Assembly (NCBI RefSeq): GCF_000344155.1
Contig: NZ_BAOQ01000029.1
Coordinates: 1 to 64,000, forward strand
Length of the DNA stretch: 64,000 bases
Direction of reading: 5' to 3'
Source: Gordonia paraffinivorans NBRC 108238
GTDB taxonomy: Bacteria; Actinomycetota; Actinomycetes; Mycobacteriales; Mycobacteriaceae
Below are positions 1 to 8,189 of this stretch, one piece after another. Within the stretch, counting starts at the first letter, position 1. Every line of letters begins with the position of its first letter. The position numbers and the translations under genes are program-made. The notes below the pieces were generated by a model that worked only from the letters and a program-made list of their open reading frames with translations, did not search any database and was not told the DNA's origin.

Positions 1-291
1 CCGCACGCGCGCCTGTGCCCGCGGATCGGCGTCCGGGGCGGTACGGAGCACACGGCGGCGGGGGCCCGGGGCCTCCTGCGGCACACCGCGGGGCCGTCCG
101 CCGCTCACGGGCCGTCCGGTTTCGCCGGTGCGTTCACCGCGGACGGGTTCTCGGGGGATGCGCTCACCACGGTCACCGCGGACCGGTCGACGGCCGCCGT
201 CGGCGTCGGGGAACCGTCGGACGCCGGGCTCCGGCGGTCCCGCACGCCGGGGGCGCGGCCGCCCGGGTGCGCCGTCGGATGGTGAATCCAC
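1..291 (-). CDS. N-terminal part of a probable LCP (LytR-CpsA-Psr) family protein, cut by window edge
   Basis: A reading frame starts at GTG 291 and stays open for 97 codons to the left edge. An AAAGGG ribosome site lies about 12 bases upstream of that GTG. The visible residues are only a Pro/Arg/Gly-rich, apparently disordered segment, so no catalytic domain can be seen. The LCP call rests on position: in Mycobacterium a CpsA-type ligase gene (Rv3267) lies divergently next to rmlD-wbbL, and actinobacterial LCP proteins often have such a cytosolic Arg/Pro-rich leader before their membrane helix. LCP enzymes attach arabinogalactan to peptidoglycan, which would fit the rhamnose-linker genes next door. 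Frame and start are seen; the family is inferred. Confidence 0.45.
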   Translation of the reverse strand, partial: MDSPSDGAPGRPRPRRAGPPEPGVRRFPDADGGRRPVRGDRGERIPREPVRGERTGETGRPVSGGRPRGVPQEAPGPRRRVLRTAPDADPRAQARVR

Positions 292-548
292 TGGTAAGCG
301 GTCCCTTTCACAGTCGTCGTCCTGCTCTCGCCGCGGCCACGGAGCCGACCTGAACTCGTGTGGTTTCCGAGACAGAAGTGAAAGCAGGGTCAGTTGATGT
401 GTACCTCGCCAGGCTACTGAAGTGATCCGAGAATTCGAGAACGCAACGCCGAGAAGTCGAGTAGTGGTCATCACGTCCGTCGATCGGTCTGCAGTCCCAC
501 CCGTCCGACGGTGGCGGAAGGTGTGCGGCCCGGCCGCCCTGCGGCACG
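292..548. promoter_or_regulatory. Divergent intergenic region between the LCP-like gene and rmlD
   Basis: This 257-base stretch holds no supportable gene. It must carry the promoters for the leftward LCP-like gene and for the rightward rmlD-wbbL-nucleotidyltransferase set. Around 390-440 it is less GC-rich than its flanks. I could not pick a convincing -35/-10 pair. Confidence 0.35.
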
Positions 549-1514
549 ATGGTCGGCATGCGCGTCACGCCCGAGACCCCCACCGTCCACATCGTCGGCG
601 CCGGCGGACAACTCGGCACCGCCCTGCAGGAGCGGGCCGACCGGGCCGCCGGGCAGGTGCTGTGGCGACCGTTGACCTCGGCAGACATCGACATCGCCGA
701 CGAGGCGTCGGTGGCGACCGCCCTCGGCGGCCTCGGGCCGGCCGACGTCGTGATCAACTGCGCGGCGTACACCGATGTCGACGGGGCCGAATCCGACCGC
801 GCGGGTGCCGAGCGGGTCAATGTCGCCGGACCCGCGCTGCTCGCCGCGCGCACCGCGGCCGCCGGGGCGTGGCTCGTCCACATCTCCACCGACTACGTGT
901 TCCCCGGCACGCCCCTCGACGGGGAGGGCGCCGGTTCCGCGGAGGACCGTCCGGACGGTTACGAACCCGACGACGTGCGCGGCGAGCCCGCGACCGTCTA
1001 CGGCGCGACCAAACTCGCGGGCGAACGTGCCGCACTCGCGGCCGACGGGCGCACCACCGTCGTCCGCACCGCGTGGGTGTACACGGGTGGGCCGGAGAGC
1101 CGGGACTTCGTCGGGACCATGCGCCGGCTGGAGGCCACCCGTGACACCGTCTCGGTCGTCGACGACCAGCTCGGCTCGCCGACCTACTGCCGCGACCTCG
1201 CCGACGGACTGTGGGAACTCGTCCTCGCCGGCCCGCGCGACGCGGTGACCGGGAAGGTGCTGCACGCGACCAACGCCGGCCGGGCCACCTGGTTCGAGGT
1301 CGCCGCCGCGGTCTTCGCCGAGATCGGCGCCGACCCCGCCCGCGTGCACCCGACCACGACCGCGGAGTTCCCCCGACCGGCACCTCGGCCGGCGTACTCG
1401 GTGCTGTCGGGCCGATCCTGGGCGGCCGCGGGACTGACCCCGCTGCGCGAGTGGCGCGCGGCACTGCACGCCGCCATCGCCGATTCGGCGTCCGCGGGCG
1501 GTTCGTTACCCTGA
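549..1514 (+). CDS. rmlD: dTDP-4-dehydrorhamnose reductase RmlD
   Basis: It makes dTDP-L-rhamnose by NAD(P)H-dependent reduction of dTDP-4-dehydro-rhamnose, the last step of the pathway. The rhamnose goes into the disaccharide linker joining arabinogalactan to peptidoglycan. The 321-residue protein has the N-terminal Rossmann signature GAGGQLG, the VINCAAYTDVD segment typical of RmlD, and an SDR-type active site with Tyr151 and Lys155 (YGATK). ATG 549 and ATG 558 are both possible starts, and neither has a clear ribosome site. wbbL begins 4 bases after its stop, so the two are almost certainly co-transcribed and act in sequence. Length and motifs fit the family well. Confidence 0.93.
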   Translation: MVGMRVTPETPTVHIVGAGGQLGTALQERADRAAGQVLWRPLTSADIDIADEASVATALGGLGPADVVINCAAYTDVDGAESDRAGAERVNVAGPALLAARTAAAGAWLVHISTDYVFPGTPLDGEGAGSAEDRPDGYEPDDVRGEPATVYGATKLAGERAALAADGRTTVVRTAWVYTGGPESRDFVGTMRRLEATRDTVSVVDDQLGSPTYCRDLADGLWELVLAGPRDAVTGKVLHATNAGRATWFEVAAAVFAEIGADPARVHPTTTAEFPRPAPRPAYSVLSGRSWAAAGLTPLREWRAALHAAIADSASAGGSLP

Positions 1515-1518
1515 GCCG

Positions 1519-2397
1519 GTGCCCGCTCAGCTAGCCGTCGTGACGGTGACCTACTTCTCCGGTGACCACCTCGCGACCTTTCTCCGCAGCCTCGACGCCG
1601 TGACCGACGAGATGCCGCAGGTCATCATCGCCGACAACGGGTCGACCGATGGTGCGCCCGAGCGCGCCGAGCAGGAGTACGAGTCGGTCACCCTGCTCCG
1701 CACCGGCGGCAACCTCGGCTACGGCCGGGCGATGAACCGCGGCGTCGCGCAGCTCGATCCCGACATCGAGTTCGTCCTGCTCGCCAACCCCGACGTCGAA
1801 TGGAAGCCGGGCGCGATCGGGGAGCTCCTCGCCGCGGCCCGCCGCTGGCCGCGCGCCGGCTCCCTCGGGCCGCTGATCCGCGAGCCCGACGGCTCGGTGT
1901 ACCCGTCCGCCCGCCGGGTCCCCGACCTGATCTCGGGCACCGGCCACGCCATCCTCGGCACCGTCTGGAAGTCCAACCCGTGGACCGCGGCCTACCTCGC
2001 CGACGACGTCGCCCCGTCGGAACGACCGGTGGGTTGGCTGTCGGGGTCGTGTCTGCTCATGCGCCGCAAGGCCTTCGACGAGGTAGGCGGATTCGACGAG
2101 CGCTACTTCATGTACATGGAGGACGTCGACCTCGGCGACCGCCTCGGCAAGGCCGGCTGGCAGAACGTCTACGTTCCCAGTGCCGAGATCGTGCACACCA
2201 AGGGTCACAGCGCCGGCCGGCACCCCGAGAAGATGCTGCCCGCGCACCACGAGAGCGCCTACCGATTCCAGGCGGACCGCAATCCCGGTGTGCTGCGCGC
2301 GCCGATACGTCTCGCGCTTCGCGTCGGTCTGGCCGTGCGCTCCCGCCTGGCCGTGAGGGCCGCGCGGCGGGCCGCGGCGGGTGACAGCGGCCGGTGA
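1519..2397 (+). CDS. wbbL: Rhamnosyltransferase WbbL (GlcNAc-PP-decaprenol L-rhamnosyltransferase)
   Basis: A family-2 glycosyltransferase that adds L-rhamnose from dTDP-rhamnose to GlcNAc-diphospho-decaprenol, completing the arabinogalactan linker on the cytosolic face of the membrane. It has 292 residues. The GT-A fold is visible as VVTVTYFSGD near the start, IIADNGSTDG, the LLANPDVEW metal/nucleotide-binding segment near residue 95, and GWLSGSCLLMRR with MYMEDVDLG in the acceptor half. The start is GTG 1519, four bases after the rmlD stop. The C-terminal tail is Arg-rich, suggesting membrane-surface contact. It corresponds in position and length to Rv3265c, which is essential in mycobacteria. 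Confidence 0.92.
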   Translation: MPAQLAVVTVTYFSGDHLATFLRSLDAVTDEMPQVIIADNGSTDGAPERAEQEYESVTLLRTGGNLGYGRAMNRGVAQLDPDIEFVLLANPDVEWKPGAIGELLAAARRWPRAGSLGPLIREPDGSVYPSARRVPDLISGTGHAILGTVWKSNPWTAAYLADDVAPSERPVGWLSGSCLLMRRKAFDEVGGFDERYFMYMEDVDLGDRLGKAGWQNVYVPSAEIVHTKGHSAGRHPEKMLPAHHESAYRFQADRNPGVLRAPIRLALRVGLAVRSRLAVRAARRAAAGDSGR

Positions 2398-2456
2398 GTG
2401 TTCGACCCGGTGAGTGATCGATGAGTACCAGCAACCATGAGAAAGGGACGGGCCAC

Positions 2457-3581
2457 GTGGACAACCACACCGTTCGCGAAAGCGATTCCGTCGAGGAATC
2501 GGATCCGGTCATCGAGGACGTCCAGGCCGTCGTCCTCGTCGGTGGGCAGGGCACTCGGCTCCGGCCGCTGACGCTCTCGGCCCCCAAGCCGATGCTGCCG
2601 ACCGCGGGCCTGCCCTTCCTCACCCACCTGTTGTCGCGCATCCGGGCAGCGGGCATCCGCGACGTCGTGCTCAGCACGTCGTACAAGGCCGAGGTGTTCA
2701 GCGAGTACTACGGCGACGGTTCCAAGCTGGGTCTGAACCTCCGGTACGTGACCGAGGACGAGCCGCTCGGCACCGGCGGCGGTATCCGCAACGTGCTCGA
2801 CGACCTGACCGCCGGCACCATCGTCGTCTTCAACGGCGACGTGCTCGGCGGCACCGACGTGCGCGACGTCATCGAGACCCATCGCGAGGCCGGCGCCGAC
2901 GTCACCATCCATCTGGTCCGGGTCAGCGATCCGCGCGCCTTCGGCTGCGTGCCGACCGACGACGACGGTCGCGTCACCGCCTTCCTGGAGAAGACCCAGG
3001 ATCCACCGACCGACCAGATCAACGCCGGCACCTACGTCTTCACGCGCGAGATCATCGAGACGATCCCGTTCGGCGTGCCGGTCTCGGTCGAGCGCGAGGT
3101 GTTCCCGCGGCTGCTGGCCGAGGGCAAGCACGTCCACGCCCACGTCGACCACGCGTACTGGCGCGACATGGGGACGCCGGAGGACTTCGTCCGCGGGTCG
3201 GCGGACCTGGTGCGCGGCATCGCCCCCTCCCCGGCGCTCGGCGACCGGCACGGCGAGTCGCTGGTGCACGAGGGTGCGGGCGTCGCACCGGGCGCGCTGC
3301 TCATCGGCGGAACGGTCGTCGGACGCGGGGCAGAGGTCGGCCCGCGGGCGCGGCTCGACGGCGCGGTGGTCTTCGACGGCGCGGTGATCGAGGCCGGCGC
3401 CGTGGTGGAGCGCTCGATCATCGGCTTCGGGGCGCGGATCGGTCCGCGAGCACTGATCCGCGACACGGTCGTCGGCGACGGGGCCGACATCGGTGCGCGC
3501 TGCGAACTCCTCCGCGGCGCACGGGTGTGGCCGGGCATCCAGATCCCGGACAACGGCGTGCGGTTCTCGACGGACGTCTGA
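2457..3581 (+). CDS. manB: Sugar-1-phosphate nucleotidylyltransferase (ManB/GDP-mannose pyrophosphorylase-like)
   Basis: The N-terminal half is a nucleotidyltransferase with the signature VLVGGQGTRLRPLTLSAPKP, followed by VFNGDVLGG and NAGTYVF. The C-terminal third is a left-handed beta-helix of hexapeptide repeats rich in GA/GP/GAxI. This is the layout of GDP-mannose and related pyrophosphorylases, and it matches the third gene of the mycobacterial rmlD-wbbL-manB set. The likely product is GDP-mannose for mannosylated lipids and lipoarabinomannan. The frame is open from ATG 2421, but AGAAAGGG lies 9 bases before GTG 2457, so I prefer 2457 (374 residues against 386). The exact sugar nucleotide made cannot be decided from sequence. 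Confidence 0.85.
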   Translation: MDNHTVRESDSVEESDPVIEDVQAVVLVGGQGTRLRPLTLSAPKPMLPTAGLPFLTHLLSRIRAAGIRDVVLSTSYKAEVFSEYYGDGSKLGLNLRYVTEDEPLGTGGGIRNVLDDLTAGTIVVFNGDVLGGTDVRDVIETHREAGADVTIHLVRVSDPRAFGCVPTDDDGRVTAFLEKTQDPPTDQINAGTYVFTREIIETIPFGVPVSVEREVFPRLLAEGKHVHAHVDHAYWRDMGTPEDFVRGSADLVRGIAPSPALGDRHGESLVHEGAGVAPGALLIGGTVVGRGAEVGPRARLDGAVVFDGAVIEAGAVVERSIIGFGARIGPRALIRDTVVGDGADIGARCELLRGARVWPGIQIPDNGVRFSTDV

Positions 3582-3594
3582 GCAGACCAGACGG

Positions 3595-3661
3595 CGAACC
3601 CACCCGTCTTCGGCACACCCGCCCTCGCGTGGGGCGGAGGAGCCGAAGGCGGGTGGGTTCG
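3595..3661. terminator. Bidirectional hairpin between convergent genes
   Basis: A 20-base arm at 3595-3614 pairs with 3642-3661 with one G-U wobble. A smaller internal stem (CGCCC/GGGCG) lies in the 27-base loop. It sits between the convergent nucleotidyltransferase and O-methyltransferase genes. There is no U-tract, as is common for actinobacterial terminators. Confidence 0.7.
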
Positions 3662-3666
3662 GCGGT

Positions 3667-4314
3667 TCAGCGGGTCTTGACGGCGGCCAGCACGCCCGGG
3701 CCGAGCGGGATCACCACCGGCAGCAGCGACTCGTCGTCGGCGATCAGCATCGCCGCCTCGCGGGCCGCGGCGGTCGCCGGCTCGGTGCGGGAGGGGTCGC
3801 CGACGGTGCCGTCGGCGGTCGCGTTGTGCACCACGACGACGCCGCCGACGCGCAGCATGCGGACCGCCTCGGCGACGAAGCGGGGCAGGTCCAGTAGGGG
3901 GCCGTCGATGAACACCAGGTCGTAGGACGCGTCGGACAGGCGCGGCAGCACGTCGGTGGGCGTGCCGTTGATGAGCCGGGTGCGGCCGGGTGAGATGTCG
4001 GCGCCGGCGAACGACGCCCGGGCCGCCCGATGGTGTTCGGGCTCCGGGTCGATGGTGGTCAGCACACCGTCCTCGGCCATCCCGTTCAACAACCACAGGC
4101 CGCTCACGCCGGTGCCGGTCCCGATCTCCGCGACCGCCTTCGCTCCGGCGGTCCGGGCGAGCAGGGCCAGCAGCGCGCCGACCGCCGGGCTGACCGGCGT
4201 CGTGCCGAGTTCCTCGGCGCGGGCGCGGGCGGCCAGGACGGCGTCGTCCTCGACGATGGCCGACTCGGCGTAGGCGATCAGGTCGGGGACGTCGGACGGG
4301 GTTGACTCGGTCAC
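3667..4314 (-). CDS. SAM-dependent O-methyltransferase, Rv1220c-like
   Basis: A class I methyltransferase of the catechol/caffeoyl-CoA O-methyltransferase family (Methyltransf_3), 215 residues, starting at GTG 4314. It has the SAM-binding motif [17 protein letters not shown], the TIDPEPEH segment that binds the ribose, and YDLVFIDGP with a metal-site Asp typical of this family, followed by GGVVVVHNA. The substrate is unknown. Its place divergent from sigE is the same as Rv1220c in M. tuberculosis, so it may respond to envelope stress through the shared intergenic region. Family call is secure; physiological role is open. Confidence 0.88.
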   Translation of the reverse strand: MTESTPSDVPDLIAYAESAIVEDDAVLAARARAEELGTTPVSPAVGALLALLARTAGAKAVAEIGTGTGVSGLWLLNGMAEDGVLTTIDPEPEHHRAARASFAGADISPGRTRLINGTPTDVLPRLSDASYDLVFIDGPLLDLPRFVAEAVRMLRVGGVVVVHNATADGTVGDPSRTEPATAAAREAAMLIADDESLLPVVIPLGPGVLAAVKTR

Positions 4315-4617
4315 GCGTCGAGGTTAGACCGCGGCGCCGGTGAACAGCGACGCGGCACGCCGACCTGCGCCGATCCCCGTCCGGTGGGCGGCCATGTCGG
4401 TCGGTCGCCCAACTTCCTCAGGGAACACTCAGGCGGCTCACACGGCGACCACACCCCGATGGGAGAGGGTGAGTGCGTCGACGGTTCCGGTCGTTCCCGG
4501 CGGGCCGGTGTGAAGTCCCGGCGAATCGGGAATACCGAACCGTCGTCGAGATGTTGGACAACGGTGAGTGCTCTGGTCACCGGGCTGTGTTCACGAGAGA
4601 GGAACCGACCACCGAAC
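4315..4617. promoter_or_regulatory. Divergent regulatory region of the O-methyltransferase and sigE
   Basis: About 300 bases between divergent genes. The sigE frame is open through most of it back to ATG 4384, so longer SigE forms are possible. It contains the SigH/SigE-type promoter listed separately and a GAGAGGAA ribosome site at 4597-4604. A GGGAACA near 4421 resembles another ECF -35 but has no matching GTT at the right distance. Confidence 0.5.
4528..4555 (+). promoter_or_regulatory. SigH/SigE-type ECF promoter of sigE
   Basis: GGGAATA at 4528-4534, a 17-base spacer, then TGTT at 4552-4555. This matches the mycobacterial SigH-class pattern (GGGAAYA, 16-17 bases, cGTT). In M. tuberculosis sigE is known to be driven partly by SigH, so the site fits expectation. 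Transcription would begin near 4562, close to an in-frame GTG at 4564. Confidence 0.6.
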
Positions 4618-5238
4618 ATGACCGATCCCCGTGATTCCATCGACGAGGTCGCTGCCGTCCCCACCGGCACCGCAGGCTTCGACGCCACCGGCGACGAACT
4701 GCTCATGCCGTCGTGGGAGGAGCTCGTGCGCGAGCACGCCGACCGCGTCTATCGCCTGGCCTACCGGCTCTCGGGGAATCAGCACGACGCCGAGGACCTC
4801 ACGCAGGAGACCTTCATCCGGGTGTTCCGGTCGCTGTCGAACTACCGTCCGGGCACGTTCGAGGGCTGGCTGCACCGCATCACGACCAACCTGTTCCTCG
4901 ACATGGTCCGCCGTCGCAACAAGATCCGCATGGAGGCGCTGCCCGAGGAGTACGACCGCGTGCCGGCCGACACCCCCGATCCGCAGCAGGCCTTCGACGC
5001 CGCGAACCTCGATCCCGATCTGCAGCGCGCGCTCGACTCGCTGGCCCCGGAGTTCCGTGCCGCGGTCGTGCTGTGTGACATCGAGGGCCTGTCCTACGAG
5101 GAGATCGCGACCACGCTCGGCGTGAAGCTGGGCACGGTCCGCAGCCGCATCCACCGCGGCCGGCAGGCGATCCGCGACGCCCTCGCCGCGCAGGGCCACA
5201 CCGACAGCCGCTCGGTCGTCGTCGGCGCCCGGGTCTGA
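4618..5238 (+). CDS. sigE: ECF RNA polymerase sigma factor SigE
   Basis: An extracytoplasmic-function sigma factor that directs transcription of envelope-stress genes. From ATG 4618 it has 206 residues. Region 2 ([31 protein letters not shown]) binds core polymerase and the -10. Region 4 ([30 protein letters not shown]) binds the -35. ATG 4618 follows GAGAGGAA by 13 bases. The frame is open upstream to ATG 4384, with GTG 4564 between, so longer isoforms are possible; mycobacterial SigE is also made from several starts. The neighbours rseA (anti-sigma) and htrA (protease) complete the known SigE stress circuit, as in Rv1221-Rv1223. Confidence 0.93.
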   Translation: MTDPRDSIDEVAAVPTGTAGFDATGDELLMPSWEELVREHADRVYRLAYRLSGNQHDAEDLTQETFIRVFRSLSNYRPGTFEGWLHRITTNLFLDMVRRRNKIRMEALPEEYDRVPADTPDPQQAFDAANLDPDLQRALDSLAPEFRAAVVLCDIEGLSYEEIATTLGVKLGTVRSRIHRGRQAIRDALAAQGHTDSRSVVVGARV

Positions 5239-5493
5239 TCCGGGCACCGGCCCCACGAGCTCGACCACAACCGCCCGTCGCCGGAACCTCACGGCGCCGG
5301 GCGTCGTTGTCAGACTCGGATAAGCTTCACCACGCCGCACGAGTGCCGCGTCGTGGGTCCCGGCAAGGGTCGCGGTCGATGGGTACCGTGGCTATCGGAC
5401 CGGCGATCGCGACCACCGACAGGGCGGGGGGGCGCGAGGAGTGGCAGACTTCGACAGTTGCGGCGTAGACGTCGTGGAGAGGGGTGACCGACG

Positions 5494-6018
5494 ATGACGG
5501 ACGGCGATCGCGGGCGTGCGACACGGGGCAACGGTGTCGAACCCCCGACCCCCAATCTCCGTCGCCGTCGATCCAACCTCGGCACCGACGCGTGGACTCC
5601 CGCGCCCTCCTCGTTCCTCCCCAATCGCGGCTATCGAGAGCCCGGCCGGGCCGGTGGACGCCGTTTCGCCCCCACCGAGCACCTGGCGCCGGAGGCCGTG
5701 GCCGCCTTCGTCGACGGCGAACTCGGTATGACGGCCCATGCCCGCGCGTCGCATCACCTGGCTCTCTGTCCGGAATGCGTCTCGGCCGTCGAGGCCCAGT
5801 CCCTGGCCCGCACCCGCCTGCGAGAGTCGGGCCAGGTGTCCGTGCCCGCCTCGCTGCTCGGCCAGCTCTCGCAGATCCCCACCAGCGAGATCGATCTCGG
5901 CTCGCAGGCCCCGACCGACAACATCCCCGCCGCCCGCAACCCCCTGCTGCGGGCGGCCACCAATCCCTTCGCCCGTGACGCCGGGCGCGGGCGCAACCTC
6001 CGTCGCCGGAGCCAGTGA
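5494..6018 (+). CDS. rseA: Anti-sigma-E factor RseA (zinc-associated anti-sigma)
   Basis: A 174-residue cytosolic anti-sigma factor expected to hold SigE inactive and release it under envelope or redox stress. The zinc-associated anti-sigma (ZAS) motif H-x3-C-x2-C is present as His88, Cys92 and Cys95 (HLALCPEC). It sits inside the small helical domain FAPTEHLAPEAVAAFVDGELG. The first 55 residues are Arg/Pro-rich and likely disordered. There is no transmembrane helix, unlike E. coli RseA. GAGAGGGG lies 9 bases before ATG 5494. htrA begins inside its stop codon (GTGA), so translation is coupled. A 255-base gap separates it from sigE, leaving room for a separate promoter. Confidence 0.9.
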   Translation: MTDGDRGRATRGNGVEPPTPNLRRRRSNLGTDAWTPAPSSFLPNRGYREPGRAGGRRFAPTEHLAPEAVAAFVDGELGMTAHARASHHLALCPECVSAVEAQSLARTRLRESGQVSVPASLLGQLSQIPTSEIDLGSQAPTDNIPAARNPLLRAATNPFARDAGRGRNLRRRSQ

Positions 6019-7598
6019 ACGTGGCCAACGGACCCGGACCGCGGCACGAGCGGGACTCGAACACCGGAGACGACACGACCGCGGCAGGCGGTCACGGCAT
6101 GCACCTCCCCGTGGACGACGGGCAGTTCGCGCGACGCGAGAACCCGCCCGGCTCGCACCGCCTGACCCCCGGCCGGCGTGGGCACGTGCCGGTCTCGCCC
6201 GAGACCGCGCAGGTCTTCGGCCGGCCCGCCGGCGTGCGTGGCTCGTTCGCGACCGACACCCGGACCGACTCGGTGCCGCAACCCCAGATCGCGCCACCGG
6301 ACCCGGTGCTCGCAGAGGCGTTCGGGCGTCCTCCCGGTTCCGACGAGACACTCCAGCGCGACCCGCTCGCCGCCTACGGGCAGACCGAGGACGAACCCCG
6401 TCCCGAGGACCCCTGGCGCGATCCCGAGTCGCCCGCCCGGCTCACCGAACCCGCGCTGTCCACGCCCGAGGCGGCACCGCCGACCGACCCGGGCCCCAAG
6501 CTCGGCGTTCGAGATGTGTTGCTGGGCAATCGGATCAGCTGGGTCGCCCTGGCCACGCTCGCCGTGATCGCGCTGCTGATCGGGATCGTCGGCGGGCTCA
6601 TGGGCAGGTACACCGCAGAGGTGGCCGCGCCGCTCACCACGGACTCGGTCGAACTCGCCACCGACGACTCCACCCGCGGCGACGAACCACGGTCGTCGAT
6701 CGCCGGGGTCGCGCAGTCGGTGGAGAAGTCCGTGGTCGCCATCGACGTCCGCGCCTCGGGCGCCTACGCGACGGGTTCCGGCTTCGTCATCGACAAGGCC
6801 GGCTACATCCTCACCAACAACCACGTCATCTCGATCGCGGCCAGCGACAAGAACGCCAAGCTCGAGGTGGTCTTCTTCGACCGTCAGCGCGTCCCGGCCC
6901 GGATCGTCGGCCGCGACCCGAAGACCGATCTGGCGGTGCTCAAGGTCGACAACGTCAAGAACCCGACCGTCTCGGTGCTCGGCAACTCCGCCGACCTGCA
7001 GATCGGCGAGGAGGTCGTCGCGTTCGGATCGCCGCTCGGTCTCAACCGCACGGTGACCCACGGCATCGTCAGCGCCCTCAACCGTCCGGTGGCGCTCACG
7101 CCGGACGCCGAGTCCGACACCGACGCGGTGATCGACGCCATCCAGACCGACGCCGCGATCAACCCCGGCAACTCCGGCGGTCCGCTGGTCAGCGCCGAGG
7201 GCAAGGTCGTGGGCATCAACACCGCCGGGCGCCTCGGTGCCGGCGGCGGGTCGATCGGCCTGGGATTCGCCATCCCGATCAACGACGCCAAGCCGATCGC
7301 CGAGGCGCTCATCCGCGACGGCAAGGTGAATCACCCGCAGATCGGCGTCAACGTGAGCTCGGTGCGCAACGAGCGCGTCCTCGGCGCCCAGGTGCGCAAT
7401 GTGGTCTCCGGCGGCCCCGCCGAACGGGCCGGGGTCCGGGAGAACGACGTCATCACGTCGTTCAACAATCGGGCCATCGAGAGTGCCGACGAGTTGAATG
7501 TGGCGATCCGGACCGCGAAGATCGGTCAGGAGGTCCCGTTCGAGTACTGGCGGGACGGGCGTACGTTCAAGGGCACCATCACTCCCGCGAGCGACTGA
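6015..7598 (+). CDS. htrA: Membrane-anchored serine protease HtrA/DegP with PDZ domain
   Basis: An envelope quality-control protease of 527 residues, almost the same length as mycobacterial HtrA (Rv1223). Residues 1-170 are a Pro/Arg-rich cytosolic segment, one helix follows at about 174-198 (ISWVALATLAVIALLIGIVG), then a trypsin-like domain, then a PDZ domain in the last 95 residues. The catalytic triad is complete: His270 (NNHVIS), Asp305 (KTDLAV) and Ser387 (GNSGGPL). The start is GTG 6015, overlapping the rseA stop by 4 bases. The protein would face the periplasm-like space, and in mycobacteria it works with the SigE circuit encoded just upstream. Confidence 0.93.
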   Translation: MNVANGPGPRHERDSNTGDDTTAAGGHGMHLPVDDGQFARRENPPGSHRLTPGRRGHVPVSPETAQVFGRPAGVRGSFATDTRTDSVPQPQIAPPDPVLAEAFGRPPGSDETLQRDPLAAYGQTEDEPRPEDPWRDPESPARLTEPALSTPEAAPPTDPGPKLGVRDVLLGNRISWVALATLAVIALLIGIVGGLMGRYTAEVAAPLTTDSVELATDDSTRGDEPRSSIAGVAQSVEKSVVAIDVRASGAYATGSGFVIDKAGYILTNNHVISIAASDKNAKLEVVFFDRQRVPARIVGRDPKTDLAVLKVDNVKNPTVSVLGNSADLQIGEEVVAFGSPLGLNRTVTHGIVSALNRPVALTPDAESDTDAVIDAIQTDAAINPGNSGGPLVSAEGKVVGINTAGRLGAGGGSIGLGFAIPINDAKPIAEALIRDGKVNHPQIGVNVSSVRNERVLGAQVRNVVSGGPAERAGVRENDVITSFNNRAIESADELNVAIRTAKIGQEVPFEYWRDGRTFKGTITPASD

Positions 7599-7638
7599 GC
7601 GCCGTGACGATCGAGTGAGTCAGACCGGGACGAGGTAG

Positions 7639-8112
7639 ATGTTCAGCAGTATCGGATGGGGCGAGATCGCGATCCTGATGGTCGCCGCACTGGTGATCCT
7701 CGGTCCGGAGCGCCTGCCCGGTGCCGTGTCCTGGACCATGCAGTCGATCCGCAAGGTCCGCGACTACGCGACCGGTGCGACCAATCAGCTCAAGGAAGAG
7801 CTCGGGCCCGAGTTCGAGGATCTCCGCAAGCCGCTGGCCGACCTGAACGAGCTACGCGGTATGACGCCGCGCACACTGGTCACCAAGCATCTGCTCGACG
7901 GTGACGATTCGCTATTCCGGCTCGGGGAGGACGCCACGACGGTCGACCGCACCACCTCGCCGGCCCCGCCGATCAAGCCGGTGTCCGCGCCGCTGTCCAT
8001 GGAGAAGACCGACGCCGGGACCGCTGCGAGCCCGGCGAACACCGGGGGAGAGGCGTCGCCGCGACGGTCGGAGGGCGGACGCCCGTCGGTGGCCGACTGC
8101 GACGCCACCTAG
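7639..8112 (+). CDS. tatB: Sec-independent protein translocase subunit TatB
   Basis: Part of the twin-arginine export receptor. The 157-residue protein begins with the hallmark short N-terminal membrane helix ([23 protein letters not shown]), including the conserved Glu8 and the GPERLP hinge. An amphipathic helix ([25 protein letters not shown]) and an acidic, Pro/Ser-rich disordered tail follow. A GGGACGAGG ribosome site precedes ATG 7639. The gene follows htrA by 40 bases, as in the Rv1223-Rv1224 pair, so both may respond to envelope stress. The single short helix and LGPERLP fit TatB better than TatA on context. Confidence 0.92.
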   Translation: MFSSIGWGEIAILMVAALVILGPERLPGAVSWTMQSIRKVRDYATGATNQLKEELGPEFEDLRKPLADLNELRGMTPRTLVTKHLLDGDDSLFRLGEDATTVDRTTSPAPPIKPVSAPLSMEKTDAGTAASPANTGGEASPRRSEGGRPSVADCDAT

Positions 8113-8133
8113 GCCCTCCCGCACCCGAGACAC

Positions 8134-8183
8134 CTACGACGACACCCCGGCCACCCACACGGGCGGCCGGGGTGTCGTCGTAG
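8134..8183. terminator. Perfect 19-bp hairpin between tatB and mrp
   Basis: Arms 8134-8152 and 8165-8183 are exact inverted copies around a 12-base loop. It lies between the convergent tatB and mrp genes and has no U-run. It would act in both directions. Confidence 0.75.
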
Positions 8184-8189
8184 CTGGTC

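Noticed and set aside
105-311. 68-codon minus-strand frame from GTG 311
   Set aside because: It overlaps the longer edge-open frame from GTG 291 and lacks its own ribosome site; the 291 frame fits the LCP-type leader better.
549-1514. Several open frames on both strands across rmlD
   Set aside because: They are shadows of rmlD with Arg-rich translations and no motif.
4421-4450. Second ECF promoter before sigE (GGGAACA)
   Set aside because: No GTT-type -10 at 16-18 bases.
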